Below, piece after piece: positions 50,155-59,779 of a DNA stretch of 64,000 nucleotides. Made by a program: the position numbers and the translations under genes. Source of the DNA: Roseospira goensis (lineage in GTDB: Bacteria > Pseudomonadota > Alphaproteobacteria > Rhodospirillales > Rhodospirillaceae); assembly GCF_014197795.1 (NCBI RefSeq), contig NZ_JACIGI010000017.1, positions 29,487-93,486 on the forward strand, in the 5' to 3' direction. Position 1 is the stretch's first letter. The number at the start of each line of letters is the position of its first letter. The notes below the pieces were generated by a model that saw only the letters and a list, made by a program, of their open reading frames with translations, searched no databases and was not told where the DNA came from.

Positions 50155-51576
50155 TTAGTGCGTTTCGCGGCGCTTGTAACGCGCCATGAAGGTGCCGCCC
50201 GGCTCCGGCACCGGGAGGTCGCGCACCCGGGTCCAGCCGCCGGCCAGCGGCAGCCGGGCGAGCCGGCCGCGGCGTCCGCCCAGCAGGCGCAGGGCGCGTG
50301 CGGCCAGACCGGTGCCGAAGCGGTACAGCGCCGGCCGCCGGGCGGTGAAGGCCCACAGCCGCAGGCCCCAGCGCGCCCGCGCCGGCACCAGGTGGCGGGC
50401 GAACTCCTCCTCGCGCCAGTGCCGCAGCATGCGCGGCAGCGGGATCTTCATCGGGCACACCGCCTCGCAGCGGCCGCACAGGGTGGACGCGTTGGGCAGG
50501 TTGGCGGCCTCCTCCAGCGAGGCCAACCCGGGGGTCAGCACCGAGCCGATGGGGCCGGGGTAGACAGAGCCGTAGGCGTGCCCGCCCACCGCGCCGTAGA
50601 TCGGGCAATGGTTGATACAGGCGGCACAGCGGATACAGCGCAATACGTCCTGGACCTGGGTGCCCAGCATGCGCGAGCGGCCGTTGTCCAGCAGCACGAC
50701 ATGGAAGTGCTCGGGTCCGTCCGGATCCTCCGGCCGGCGCGGGCCGGTCGAAAAGGTGGTGTAGGTGGACATCGGCTGACCGGTGGCCGAGCGCGCCAGC
50801 AGGCGCAGAACGATGCTGGAGTCCTCCAGGGTCGGCACCACCTTGTCGATGCTGGTGACCACGATGTGCACCCGGGGCAGGAGCTGGGTCAGGTCGCCGT
50901 TGCCCTCGTTGGTGACGATGACGGTCGAGCCGGTCTCGGCGATCAGCATATTGGCGCCGGTGATGCCGACGTCCGCCGTCAGGAACCGGTCGCGCAGCAC
51001 CGTGCGCGCCTCGTCGAGCAGGTCGCGCGGCTCCTCCAACGGGCGGTCGGCCGGGAACTGGGTGTGGGTATCCCGGAAGCTGTCGGCCACCTGGTCCTTC
51101 CGCACATGGATGGCGGGGGCGATGATGTGGCTGGGCAGCTCGTGGCGGAGCTGGATGATGTATTCGCCCAGGTCGGTCTCGACTGGCTCGATGCCGTTCT
51201 TTTGCAGGAAGGCGTTGAGTTCGATTTCCTCGGCCACCATCGACTTGCCCTTGGTGACCAGGCGGGCGTTGTGGCGGCGGCAGATGTCCAGCACGGTCCG
51301 GCACGCGGCGTCGGCGTCCGGCGCCCAGTGCACGTGGCCGCCGCTGGCGGTGACCTTCTCCTCGAACCGCTCCAGGTAGTGGTCGAGGTGGGCCAGGGTG
51401 TGGTCCTTCATGGCCTTGCCGGCCTCGCGCAGGGCCTCGAACTCGGGCAGCGCGGCCACGGCGACGCCACGTTTGGCGCGGAAGCCGGTCTTCATGGTGG
51501 CCAGGGACTGGCGCAGGTTGGCGTCCGCGACGGCGCCGCGGGCGTTGTCCTTGAACTGGCGGCTGGTCACATGCAT
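50155..51576 (-). CDS. lutB: LutB-type iron-sulfur lactate utilisation protein
   Basis: A 473-residue protein. The LUD domain (KGKSMVAEEIELN, PTLEDSSIVLRLLARSATGQ) comes first, and from about residue 300 there are two 4Fe-4S motifs: CIRCAACINHCPIYGAVGG and LCGRCEAVCPMKIP. It is the ferredoxin-like subunit of the LutABC lactate oxidation complex. ATG 51576 lies 32 bp after the lutA stop. Confidence 0.93.
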   Translation of the reverse strand: MHVTSRQFKDNARGAVADANLRQSLATMKTGFRAKRGVAVAALPEFEALREAGKAMKDHTLAHLDHYLERFEEKVTASGGHVHWAPDADAACRTVLDICRRHNARLVTKGKSMVAEEIELNAFLQKNGIEPVETDLGEYIIQLRHELPSHIIAPAIHVRKDQVADSFRDTHTQFPADRPLEEPRDLLDEARTVLRDRFLTADVGITGANMLIAETGSTVIVTNEGNGDLTQLLPRVHIVVTSIDKVVPTLEDSSIVLRLLARSATGQPMSTYTTFSTGPRRPEDPDGPEHFHVVLLDNGRSRMLGTQVQDVLRCIRCAACINHCPIYGAVGGHAYGSVYPGPIGSVLTPGLASLEEAANLPNASTLCGRCEAVCPMKIPLPRMLRHWREEEFARHLVPARARWGLRLWAFTARRPALYRFGTGLAARALRLLGGRRGRLARLPLAGGWTRVRDLPVPEPGGTFMARYKRRETH

Positions 51577-51608
51577 GGCGGTCCATCCCTGCGCTGGGGG
51601 AGGGGGCT

Positions 51609-52442
51609 TCAGCGGCCGTGTTCGACCGTGGGGTCGGCCTCGCCGATGGCCGGGCCGTCGGTCAGGCCGGCCAGCACCTCGGCGACGTGGCGGGCCTGCA
51701 CCGCGCTGCCGCGCCGCTTGAGGTGGCCGGCGATGTTGAGCAGGCAGCCCAGGTCGCCGCCCAGCACCAGGCCGGCGCCGGTGCCGGCGATGTCGTCGGC
51801 CTTGTCGCCGACCATGCGGCCGGAGATGTCCGGGTACTTGACGCAGAAGGTGCCCCCGAAGCCGCAGCACTCCTCGGCCGCCGCCAACTCGCGCAGTTCC
51901 AGGCCCGCGACCTTCGACAGCAGGGCGCGCGGCTGGTCCTTGATGCCCAGTTCGCGCAGCCCGGAGCAGGTGTCGTGATAGGTGACGGCCGCGTCGAGGC
52001 GCGCCGTCACGTCGGTCCAGCCCCGCACGTCCACCAGGAACGACACCAGTTCGTGCGTCTTGTCGGCCAGATGCCGGGCCCGCGCCGCCAACGCCGGGTC
52101 GTCGGCCAGCAGCACCGGGTAGTGGTGGCGGATCTGGCTGGCGCAGGAGCCCGACGGCGCCACCACGTAGTCGACCGCCTCGGCGTTCAGGGCCTCGACC
52201 ATCGCCTTGGCCTGGGCGCGGGCATCCGCGCGGTCGCCCGAATTATAGGCGGGCTGGCCACAACAGGTCTGGCCCTCCGGCACGCTCACCACGCAGCCGG
52301 CCTGCTCCAGCAGGCGCAGGGCGGCGAAGCCGACCGTCGGACGGAACAGGTCGGCGAGGCAGGTGACGAACAGCGCCACGCGCGGCGCGGCGGGCGGTGC
52401 TGGTGCGGACGGCGGGGAACTGGGGGCGGCTGAGGACTGCAT
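51609..52442 (-). CDS. lutA: LutA-type CCG-domain lactate utilisation protein
   Basis: A 277-residue protein with two cysteine-rich CCG domains: EGQTCCGQPAYNSG and AEECCGFGGTFCVKYPDIS, plus YHDTCSGLRELG. It resembles GlcF/HdrB-type subunits and is the first gene of the lut operon, probably the electron-handling partner of LutB. A Pro/Ala/Ser-rich N-terminus precedes VALFVTCLADLF. Confidence 0.93.
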   Translation of the reverse strand: MQSSAAPSSPPSAPAPPAAPRVALFVTCLADLFRPTVGFAALRLLEQAGCVVSVPEGQTCCGQPAYNSGDRADARAQAKAMVEALNAEAVDYVVAPSGSCASQIRHHYPVLLADDPALAARARHLADKTHELVSFLVDVRGWTDVTARLDAAVTYHDTCSGLRELGIKDQPRALLSKVAGLELRELAAAEECCGFGGTFCVKYPDISGRMVGDKADDIAGTGAGLVLGGDLGCLLNIAGHLKRRGSAVQARHVAEVLAGLTDGPAIGEADPTVEHGR

Positions 52443-52833
52443 CGTGCCGTCTCGGATACCTTGGGGAGAGCCGAAGGGAGGGCCGGCAGGAGGGCCGGGC
52501 CGACCCGTCGGACGCCGGCCTTCGGGCTGGCGTCGCGTCCTTCCTTATCGCAGTCCCGCGGTCCGGAGGGAAGCCCGCGGGCACCCTGTCGTGTTCGCGC
52601 CTGGCCGCCGGCCTTCACCGCGAATGTGATCCTGTCCAGAAGTCATACACCAACTGGGGCAATAGGTTAACCATTTCACCGATAGACTCCGATGGAAACC
52701 GTGTTACAGTTCTCAATGAACACTGAAGGGGGTGTCCAGACGGGTTGCATAGGCTCTGCTTCAGAAGACTATTCTTTAGCATCCAGGCGGCTGGGCAAAC
52801 TTTTCCGAGGAACCCGCGCTCATCTTTGGAAAC
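52443..52833. other. Divergent intergenic region with AT-richer tract
   Basis: This 391-bp gap between lutA and the histidine kinase gene contains no convincing gene. The part from about 52625 to 52800 is clearly less GC-rich than its surroundings and includes GGTTAACC and the imperfect dyad GTGTTACAG...GAACACTG near 52709-52733. It probably holds both promoters. Confidence 0.4.
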
Positions 52834-54045
52834 ATGGGAAACTCCTGGAGCATTATCCATCTTGTCGGTGGTGTCATTCTTGGCGCCATGGTTTCGGCGG
52901 GCGTGGTGGTCGGTCTTCTGGCCGGCGCCGTGGAAGGCGGCGCCGCGGCATCGGGTGCGGGCAACGGCGCGGTTCCTGCGGCGGTCGCCGCCGCGGCGGC
53001 ATGCCTTGGCCTGGTCCTGGCCATCGGCGTCTGGGCGGTGAGGCGGGCGGTCGTGCGGCCGCTGCGGCGCCTGGCGGCGGACATCGAGCGGCGGGCCGCC
53101 GATCCGACGGCGCCGCCCGACCGCGGGGCGCGGCCCCGCCTGCGGGAGTTCGCGCGGCTTGACGCCGCCGTGGACTCGATGGTGGAGGCTACGATGGCCC
53201 AGCGCGCCGCGCTGGCCGACCAGGCGGCATCGCAGGCGGAGGCACTGGCGCGGGCGCGCGACGTGGCCGAGGCGGCGCGCGTCCGGGCGGACGCGGCGAG
53301 CACCGCCAGGACCGAGTTCCTGGTGTCCATGAGCCACGAGTTGCGGACCCCGCTCAACGCGGTGCTGGGCTTCTCCGAGGTGCTGCGCGACGAACTCTTC
53401 GGGCCGCTGACGGAGCCGCGCTACCGCGCCTATGCGCGCGACATTCACGCCAGCGGCTGCCGGCTGCGTGACCTGATCGACAAGCTGTTCGACCTCACGC
53501 TGATCGAGAGCGGCGGCCGGCCGCTGACCCCCGAGTCGCTGGAGATCGCCCGCGAGATCGAGGCGTGCGTCCGCCGGTTCGACGACCTGGTGACCGAACG
53601 GGGCATGCGGGTGCACGCGACCGTGGCGCCGCACTTGCCGCCGCTGGTGGCCGACCGGTCCGCCCTGCGCCAGATCCTGAACAACCTGCTGTCCAACGCC
53701 ATCAAGTTCACGCCGCCCGGCGGTATCGTCCGGATGGATGCGAGCTGGGCCGACGACCGCATCGTCATCAGCGTCTCGGATACCGGGATCGGCATCGCCA
53801 AGCCGTTCCACGACCTGGTGTTTTCAGCCCGTGACCGGGTCGTGAACGTCCACACCCGACAGCTCGACGGGACCGGCCTGGGGCTGGCGCTGGTCAAGGC
53901 ACTGATGGATCAGCACGGCGGAACGGTCACGCTGGAAAGCCGGCTCGGCAAAGGGGCCACGTTCACCCTCGCCTTTCCGGTGCGTCCGACGGTTGTCATC
54001 TGGGAGGGGCGGGAGTGGGGCGCCACGCCGGGCGCGGCCGAATGA
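52834..54045 (+). CDS. Membrane sensor histidine kinase
   Basis: A 403-residue kinase. Two membrane helices (about 8-32 and 48-68) enclose a very short Gly/Ala-rich outside loop, then come a HAMP-like segment and coiled coil. The HisKA box is SMSHELRTPLNA (His about 168), the N box NNLLSNAIKF, G1 SDTGIGI and G2 GTGLGLALVKAL. With almost no periplasmic domain it may sense in the membrane or cytoplasm. No response regulator gene is adjacent. The ribosome site before ATG 52834 is weak. Confidence 0.88.
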   Translation: MGNSWSIIHLVGGVILGAMVSAGVVVGLLAGAVEGGAAASGAGNGAVPAAVAAAAACLGLVLAIGVWAVRRAVVRPLRRLAADIERRAADPTAPPDRGARPRLREFARLDAAVDSMVEATMAQRAALADQAASQAEALARARDVAEAARVRADAASTARTEFLVSMSHELRTPLNAVLGFSEVLRDELFGPLTEPRYRAYARDIHASGCRLRDLIDKLFDLTLIESGGRPLTPESLEIAREIEACVRRFDDLVTERGMRVHATVAPHLPPLVADRSALRQILNNLLSNAIKFTPPGGIVRMDASWADDRIVISVSDTGIGIAKPFHDLVFSARDRVVNVHTRQLDGTGLGLALVKALMDQHGGTVTLESRLGKGATFTLAFPVRPTVVIWEGREWGATPGAAE

Positions 54046-54067
54046 GGCGACGGGCCAAAGGGGGGAG

Positions 54068-54152
54068 TGGTGCGGGCGGCCGGGCTCGAACCGGCACGGG
54101 AGGCCCCAGGCGATTTTAAGTCGCCAGCGTCTACCTATTCCGCCACGCCCGC
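54068..54152 (-). tRNA. tRNA-Leu (anticodon TAA)
   Basis: An 85-nt class II tRNA with encoded CCA. Acceptor GCGGGCG pairs with the 3' arm, the anticodon arm is GGCGA-CTTAAAA-TCGCC (TAA), there is an extra arm of GGGGCCTCCC type, and the T arm contains GGTTCGAGCC. It reads UUA/UUG, rare codons in such GC-rich DNA. The kinase gene upstream converges on it. Confidence 0.95.
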
Positions 54153-54270
54153 GTGAATCCCCCAGGCGGAAGTCCTGAAGGTAGAGGGCCGGGCGCGACA
54201 ACGCAAGGACGTATTCGGGACGTCGGATGGCCCCTGACGAGACAGTCCGCGGCCGCCGTCAGGGCACCCC

Positions 54271-54891
54271 TCAGGGCAGAGGGGGCGCGTCGTCCGGTAC
54301 GCCCAGGGGCGCGAAGTTCGTCCGGCCCTGCATGGCGCGGTGCTGGCGTAAGGCCCAGGCGACGTTGGGGTAGGCGAGCCGGTCCCAGGGCAACGCGTCC
54401 CAGGTCAGCAGCGCGACCTCGTGGCTCTCCGGCCCCGGGGCGCAGGCTGGCGACGTGAGGTGGCCCCGGTAGATCAGGTGCACCTGGCTGATGTGGGACA
54501 GGTTGTAGAGGGCCAGCAGATCGGTCAGGTCGACATGGGCGCGGGCCTCTTCCCAGACCTCGCGGGCGGCCCCCGCCTCGGTGCTCTCGCCCAGCTCCAT
54601 GAAGCCCGACGGCAGGCACCACAGGCCCTCGCGCGGCGGGATGGCGCGGCGCACCAGGAGATAGCGGTCCTGCCACGTGCAGACCGCGCCGACGATGATT
54701 TTCGGGTTGTCGTAGCGGACGTAGCCGCAGTCGGTGCAGACCAGCCGCTCGCGGTCGTCGCCCTCGGGCACCATGGCCACGGTCGGACCCGCGCCGCCCC
54801 CGCCACCGGGGACGGACGTGAAGTAGGTTTTGGGAATCCGGTCGACACTCAAGGACGTGCTTGCCTGGCTGTCACCGCGGCCGCGAGCCAT
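54271..54891 (-). CDS. Nudix hydrolase with zinc-ribbon
   Basis: A 206-residue protein. A zinc-ribbon half with CTDCGYVRYDNPK is followed by the Nudix box GFMELGESTEAGAAREVWEEARA, complete in its REVxEE core. This type hydrolyses nucleotide-linked pyrophosphates such as NADH or ADP-ribose. The start is uncertain: ATG 54891 was chosen because the next in-frame option (GTG 54939) overlaps a TATGAT sequence that could be the -10 element. Confidence 0.85.
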   Translation of the reverse strand: MARGRGDSQASTSLSVDRIPKTYFTSVPGGGGGAGPTVAMVPEGDDRERLVCTDCGYVRYDNPKIIVGAVCTWQDRYLLVRRAIPPREGLWCLPSGFMELGESTEAGAAREVWEEARAHVDLTDLLALYNLSHISQVHLIYRGHLTSPACAPGPESHEVALLTWDALPWDRLAYPNVAWALRQHRAMQGRTNFAPLGVPDDAPPLP

Positions 54892-54910
54892 TCCGCGCCG
54901 GGAGCCCCGA

Positions 54911-55147
54911 TCATACCACGATGTCGAGGTATGTCCCACGCGGGGCGAAGGGATCCAGGTCCCGCCCCTCGAACCGGATCACGGGGGGCGTGTGCGGATC
55001 CGCCCCGCTGGCCCGCGACGAGGGACCACTCCCGCCACCGCTGGCACGGCCGCCGTGCTCGCCGATCGCGGCCGCGCGCACGGCTCCCGTCTGCATCGAC
55101 GACGTGGGGGAGGGGGAGCCGCTGGCGACACCCGGAACATCGGCCAT
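54911..55147 (-). CDS. Hypothetical small protein
   Basis: A 78-residue frame with GGAGG ten bases before ATG 55147. The first 50 residues are Gly/Ser/Ala-rich and probably disordered, while the end (PPVIRFEGRDLDPFAPRGTYLDIVV part) looks ordered. It lies 82 bp downstream of a YjfB-like gene in the same direction, so it might be co-transcribed. No homology recognised; real but short coding is the best reading. Confidence 0.45.
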   Translation of the reverse strand: MADVPGVASGSPSPTSSMQTGAVRAAAIGEHGGRASGGGSGPSSRASGADPHTPPVIRFEGRDLDPFAPRGTYLDIVV

Positions 55148-55229
55148 GGGCGAGTCGGCCTCCGGTCGGTCATGCGGGCCGTCGGCCGGTCAGGACCGGT
55201 CCCGACCCGGGGAATCGGGTGCGAAGGGC

Positions 55230-55442
55230 TCAGGCGAGGATGTCGACGACCGCCCCCTTGCCCGGGGCCGCGGCCGGCGTGACGGCCTGACTCGGCGCCT
55301 GGGCCTGGCCGCTGTTGCGGTCCAGGAGGTCGGCCATGGCCTGATCGGCCTCGACCGACATGCGGAGCATGGAAGTCTGGGTGGACATCAGATTGGCGGC
55401 CTGCGCCAACAGGGTGCCGCCGGCCACGTTGGCGACGCTCAT
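55230..55442 (-). CDS. YjfB-like putative motility protein
   Basis: A 70-residue helical protein similar in layout to the YjfB putative motility family: MSVANVAGGTLLAQAANLMS, then TSMLRMSVEADQAMADLL, and a Gln/Ala-rich tail ending VVDILA. It is preceded by a strong AAGGAGG eight bases before ATG 55442. Function is unproven in the family. Confidence 0.65.
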   Translation of the reverse strand: MSVANVAGGTLLAQAANLMSTQTSMLRMSVEADQAMADLLDRNSGQAQAPSQAVTPAAAPGKGAVVDILA

Positions 55443-55721
55443 GCGGTCCTCCTTCGTCCGACGCCGGCTTCGGGTGCCGCCCGCCCACCCCGGATCCGCC
55501 GTCGGTCTCGACGGCGGCCAAGGCGCGGGTCCGGCGCCACCGGCTCGGGTGGCCACGGTTTCGTGACCACATCTACCTTAACAGGCCGGCCGGACCTGGA
55601 CAAGAACACCGCCCTCGGCCAAAGGTCGATACCCGGAACGGCAGAAGCCCCGTGCGAAACGCCGCAAGACGATCCGCCGTGCCGCCAATGAGCTGCCGGT
55701 GTGGCGATCGCAGAACGAGCG

Positions 55722-58457
55722 TCAGGCGGCGGTGCCGTGACAGTGCTTGTACTTCTTGCCGGAGCCGCACGGGCAGGGCTCGTTGCGGCCGACCTTGCCC
55801 CAGCTCTCGGGATCCGCGGGATTGCGCGACTCGGGGGCGACGTGGCGCACCGGTTCGGCCGTGCGCACGGCGAGACCCTCGCCCTCCGGTGCCCCGCCGC
55901 CGACGGCCGGCTCGGGGCTGTCGTGGTGCGCCTGCATGCGGCCGGCGGCGCGCGGCACCAGGGCCTCGGGCGGCGGGGCCTCGCGCACCTCCACATGGGA
56001 GACGAACTGGGTGACGCGCTCGCGCAGGGTCTCCAGCATGGCCTGGAACAGCTCGAACGCCTCCTGTTTGTACTCGTTCAGGGGGTCCCGCTGACCGTAG
56101 GCGCGCAGCGAGATGCCCTGGCGCAGGTGGTCGAGCTGGAGCAGATGCTCCTTCCAGGTCTGGTCCAGGATCTGGAGCAGCAGGCTCTTCTCGATGGCGC
56201 GCAACGTCTCGGCGCCGAAGCGGGCCGCCTTCTGGGCGTGGTGCTGCTCGGCGGCTTCCAGGATGCGCTCCTCCACCTCGGCCTCGGCGATGCCCTCCTC
56301 GCGGCCCCAGTCCTCGCACGGCAGATCGAGCGCCAGGATGTCCTGGACCTCGCGGTGCAGACCGGCCATGTCCCATTCGTCGGGCATGGCCTTCGCCGGC
56401 ATGTACTTCGGGACCATGCCCGCGACCACTTCCCGGCGCATGTCCACGACGGTTTCGCGCACGTCCGCGGCGGTCATCAACTCGCGGCGCTGTTCGTAGA
56501 CCACCTTGCGCTGGTCGTTCATGACGTCGTCGAAGCGCAGCAGGTTCTTGCGGATCTCGAAGTTGCGCGCCTCGACCTTCTGCTGCGCCTTCTCCAGCGC
56601 CTTGTTGATCCAGGGGTGCTCGATGGCCTCCCCCTCCTGGAGCCCCAGCCGGCGCAGCATGCCGTCCATCCGGTTGGTGCCGAAGATGCGCATCAGGTCG
56701 TCTTCCAGCGACAGGAAGAACTGCGAGGCGCCCGGGTCGCCCTGACGACCGGAGCGGCCGCGCAACTGGTTGTCGATGCGCCGGCTCTCGTGGCGTTCGG
56801 TGCCGATCACGAACAGGCCGCCGGCCTCCAGCGCGGTGGCCTTGCGCGCCTCCACCTCGTCGCGCAGGGCGGCGGCCCGGCGCGCGTGCTCGGCCTCGTC
56901 CAGGTCGGCCGCGATCTCGCGCGACAGCCGCATGTCCAGGTTGCCGCCAAGCTGAATGTCGGTGCCGCGCCCGGCCATGTTGGTGGCGATGGTCACTGCC
57001 CCGGGCACGCCGGCCTCGGCGATGATCAGGGCCTCCTGCTCGTGGTGGCGGGCGTTCAGGACGTTGGACTTGATGCCCTTGGTCTTGCGCAGGGTCTGGG
57101 CCAGGAACTCGGACTTCTCGATCGACACCGTGCCGACCAGAACCGGCTGCTGGCGCTTGTGGCAGTCCTCGATCAGGTCGACGATGGCGTCGTATTTTTC
57201 CTTGGTGGTGCGGTAGACCTGATCGTCCATGTCGTCGCGAACCATCGGCCGGTGGGTCGGCAGGTCGACCACCTCCAGGCCGTAGATCTCGGCGAACTCG
57301 CCGGCCTCGGTCATGGCGGTGCCGGTCATGCCGGCGAGCTTGGGATAGAGCCGGAAGTAATTCTGGAAGGTGATCGAGGCCAGCGTCTGGTTCTCGTTCT
57401 GGACCGTCACACCCTCCTTGGCCTCCAGCGCCTGGTGCAGGCCCTCGGAGTAGCGCCGGCCCTCCATGGCGCGGCCGGTGAACTCGTCGATGATGACGAT
57501 CTTGCCGTCCTTGACCATATAGTGCACGTCGCGCTCGAACAGGACGTGCGCGCGCAACGCCTGGTTCAGGTGGTGCACCAGCGAGACGTTGGACAGGTCG
57601 TACAGGCTGCCCGACTGGATCAGGCCGGCGTCCTTCAGGAGCTGTTCGGCCGTCTCGGTGCCCTCCTCGGTCAGGTTGACCGACCGTTGTTTCTCGTCCT
57701 TCTCGTAGTGCTCGTCGGTCAGCTTCGGGATCAGGGTGTTGACCTTGCCGTACAGCTCGGTGCTGTCCTCGGCCATGCCGGAGATGATCAGCGGGGTGCG
57801 CGCCTCGTCGATCAGGATGCTGTCGACCTCGTCGACGATGCCGAAGCGGAAGCCGCGCTGAACCATGTCCTCCAGGCGGAACTTCATGTTGTCGCGGAGG
57901 TAGTCGAAGCCGAGTTCGTTGTTGGTGCCGTAGGTGACGTCGCAGGCGTAGGCGGCGCGCCGCTCGGCGTCGGTCATCGCGTGGGTGATGCAGCCGACGC
58001 TCAGGCCCAGGAACTCGTAGATCTGGCCCATCCAGGCGGCATCGCGCTGGGCCAGGTAGTCGTTGACGGTGACCACGTGGACACCCTGGCCCTCCAGGGC
58101 GTTCAGGTAGACGGCCAGGGTCGAGACCAGCGTCTTGCCCTCGCCGGTCTTCATCTCCGCGATCTTGCCGCCGTGCAGGACCACGCCGCCCATGAGCTGC
58201 ACGTCGTAGTGGCGCTGGCCCAGGGTGCGCTTGGCGCCTTCGCGCACGGTCGCGAACGCCTCCACCAGCAGATCGTCCAGGCTCTCGCCCTGGCCCAGGC
58301 GGTCGCGGAACCAGGCGGTGCGGGCGCGCAACGCGTCGTCGGACAGCGCCTCCAACTCCGGTTCCAGGTCGTTGATGGCGGCGACGGTCTTTCCGAGGCC
58401 CTTGATATAGCGGTCGTTGGCGGTACCGAAGAGCTTTCGGGCGATGGCGCCGAACAT
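55722..58457 (-). CDS. secA: Preprotein translocase ATPase SecA
   Basis: A 911-residue Sec[14 protein letters not shown] is Walker [21 protein letters not shown] is the DEAD-type Walker [15 protein letters not shown] motif V, and [18 protein letters not shown] motif VI. The C-terminus ends in the zinc motif [13 protein letters not shown] that binds SecB and ribosomes. It drives export through SecYEG. Divergent from a parvulin gene encoding an exported chaperone-type enzyme. Confidence 0.98.
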   Translation of the reverse strand: MFGAIARKLFGTANDRYIKGLGKTVAAINDLEPELEALSDDALRARTAWFRDRLGQGESLDDLLVEAFATVREGAKRTLGQRHYDVQLMGGVVLHGGKIAEMKTGEGKTLVSTLAVYLNALEGQGVHVVTVNDYLAQRDAAWMGQIYEFLGLSVGCITHAMTDAERRAAYACDVTYGTNNELGFDYLRDNMKFRLEDMVQRGFRFGIVDEVDSILIDEARTPLIISGMAEDSTELYGKVNTLIPKLTDEHYEKDEKQRSVNLTEEGTETAEQLLKDAGLIQSGSLYDLSNVSLVHHLNQALRAHVLFERDVHYMVKDGKIVIIDEFTGRAMEGRRYSEGLHQALEAKEGVTVQNENQTLASITFQNYFRLYPKLAGMTGTAMTEAGEFAEIYGLEVVDLPTHRPMVRDDMDDQVYRTTKEKYDAIVDLIEDCHKRQQPVLVGTVSIEKSEFLAQTLRKTKGIKSNVLNARHHEQEALIIAEAGVPGAVTIATNMAGRGTDIQLGGNLDMRLSREIAADLDEAEHARRAAALRDEVEARKATALEAGGLFVIGTERHESRRIDNQLRGRSGRQGDPGASQFFLSLEDDLMRIFGTNRMDGMLRRLGLQEGEAIEHPWINKALEKAQQKVEARNFEIRKNLLRFDDVMNDQRKVVYEQRRELMTAADVRETVVDMRREVVAGMVPKYMPAKAMPDEWDMAGLHREVQDILALDLPCEDWGREEGIAEAEVEERILEAAEQHHAQKAARFGAETLRAIEKSLLLQILDQTWKEHLLQLDHLRQGISLRAYGQRDPLNEYKQEAFELFQAMLETLRERVTQFVSHVEVREAPPPEALVPRAAGRMQAHHDSPEPAVGGGAPEGEGLAVRTAEPVRHVAPESRNPADPESWGKVGRNEPCPCGSGKKYKHCHGTAA

Positions 58458-58817
58458 GGGACAACCTCGGAAGCGGAGACGGAGACGGGGCGAAGCCGGC
58501 AGCCGGGAGGCGACGCGGACGGGGGCACGACGCCCCAGGGACCGGGGCGCGGGACCGGCAAGACATAGAGAGCGGCGCTGGGGCTGTCAACGACGCCCCA
58601 TTTCGCCCCAAAACCGTCAAGAACGGGCTCTATGGCAAGGGTCTTCGCGACCACGGGCGCCGGTGCGGCCGGCCGGCGGGCGGTTGACGGCGGCATCGGG
58701 ACGGGTCAGGGTTCCGGCCACGCCGTCGGGACGCCGCCCGGGCGAGTGGTGGGTGCGCCCGCCGCCCTCGGTGCCCGCGCCGCGATCCCATCCCTGCCAT
58801 TCACGAGGACACACGAC

Positions 58818-59672
58818 ATGGTTCGTACCGCCCCCCGCGCCCTGGCTCTCGCGGCCGGCCTGTCCCTGGCCGTGCTGGCGAGTCCCTCGCTGGCGCCGGC
58901 GCAGCAGCAGATCGACCCGGACACCGTGGTGGCCACCGTCAACGGGCACGACATCACGATGGCCGAGCTTCAGGCCGTGCGCGCGCGCGACCCGCAGTTG
59001 TCCCAGGTGCCGCTGGCCATGCTTTACGACTCGCTGGTCAACCATCTGGTCGAGGGGCGCCTGATCGTCGATAAGGCGAAGACCGAGGGGTACGCGGACC
59101 ATCCGGACGTGGCCGAGCGGCTGAACGCGGTGCGCGACGAGATCATCCGCAGCGTCTACCTGACCAATGTGGTGGAAGAGGCGGCCAGCGAGGAGGCCCT
59201 CCAGGCCCGCTACGAGGCCTATAAGGCGGAGAACCCCCCGCAGGAGGAGGTCAAGGCCTCGCACATCCTGGTGGACACCGAGGAGGAGGCCCGGGCGCTC
59301 ATCGGCCAGCTTGAGGATGGTGCCGACTTCGCCGAACTCGCCAAGGCCGAGTCGACCGGCCCGTCGGCGCCCAACGGCGGTGACCTGGGCTACTTCAAGC
59401 GCGAGGGGCAGATGGTCGAGCCGTTCGCCAAGGCCGCCTTCGACCTGGAGGCCGGCGCCTATACCACCGAGCCGGTGAAGACCCAGTTCGGCTGGCACGT
59501 CATCAAGGTGACCGACCGGCGCACGGCCGAGCCGGCGAGCCTGGACGAGGTGCGCAACCAGCTCACCACCGAGATCGCGCAGGAGACCATCGCCGGTCTG
59601 GTGGAAGACCTGCGCGGGGAGGCGGACATCAAGACCACTCCGATCGAGGACATCGCGCCCCAGGCGGAGTAG
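58818..59672 (+). CDS. Periplasmic peptidyl-prolyl isomerase, PpiC/parvulin type
   Basis: A 284-residue protein. The signal peptide (MVRTAPRALALAAGLSLAVL, ending APAQ) is followed by a SurA-N-like helical domain and a parvulin domain with KASHILVDTEEEARAL, FAELAKAESTGPSAPNGGDLGYF, MVEPFAKAAF and TQFGWHVIKV. It helps fold exported proteins. ATG 58818 follows GAGGA; 62 upstream residues in the open frame lack homology. The intergenic region to secA (58458-58817) shows no gene. Confidence 0.9.
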   Translation: MVRTAPRALALAAGLSLAVLASPSLAPAQQQIDPDTVVATVNGHDITMAELQAVRARDPQLSQVPLAMLYDSLVNHLVEGRLIVDKAKTEGYADHPDVAERLNAVRDEIIRSVYLTNVVEEAASEEALQARYEAYKAENPPQEEVKASHILVDTEEEARALIGQLEDGADFAELAKAESTGPSAPNGGDLGYFKREGQMVEPFAKAAFDLEAGAYTTEPVKTQFGWHVIKVTDRRTAEPASLDEVRNQLTTEIAQETIAGLVEDLRGEADIKTTPIEDIAPQAE

Positions 59673-59779
59673 GCCGGGGCGCCCTGGCGGTCTGCCGACG
59701 GAGCGGATAGGCAAGGGGGCGGCGCCCGGCTATGCTGCCGCGCGAAACCGTCCCCTCTCGTTCGCGGATTGCCCGACCC

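Noticed and set aside
48454-51978. A plus-strand open frame of 1174 codons across the lut region
   Set aside because: It is antisense to lutA, lutB, lutC and smr, which have clear motifs. Its product is Arg/Gly/His-rich with no domain, the usual mirror artefact in very GC-rich DNA.
55701-58568. A plus-strand open frame of 955 codons opposite secA
   Set aside because: It covers the SecA gene antisense and has a low-complexity product without recognisable motifs.
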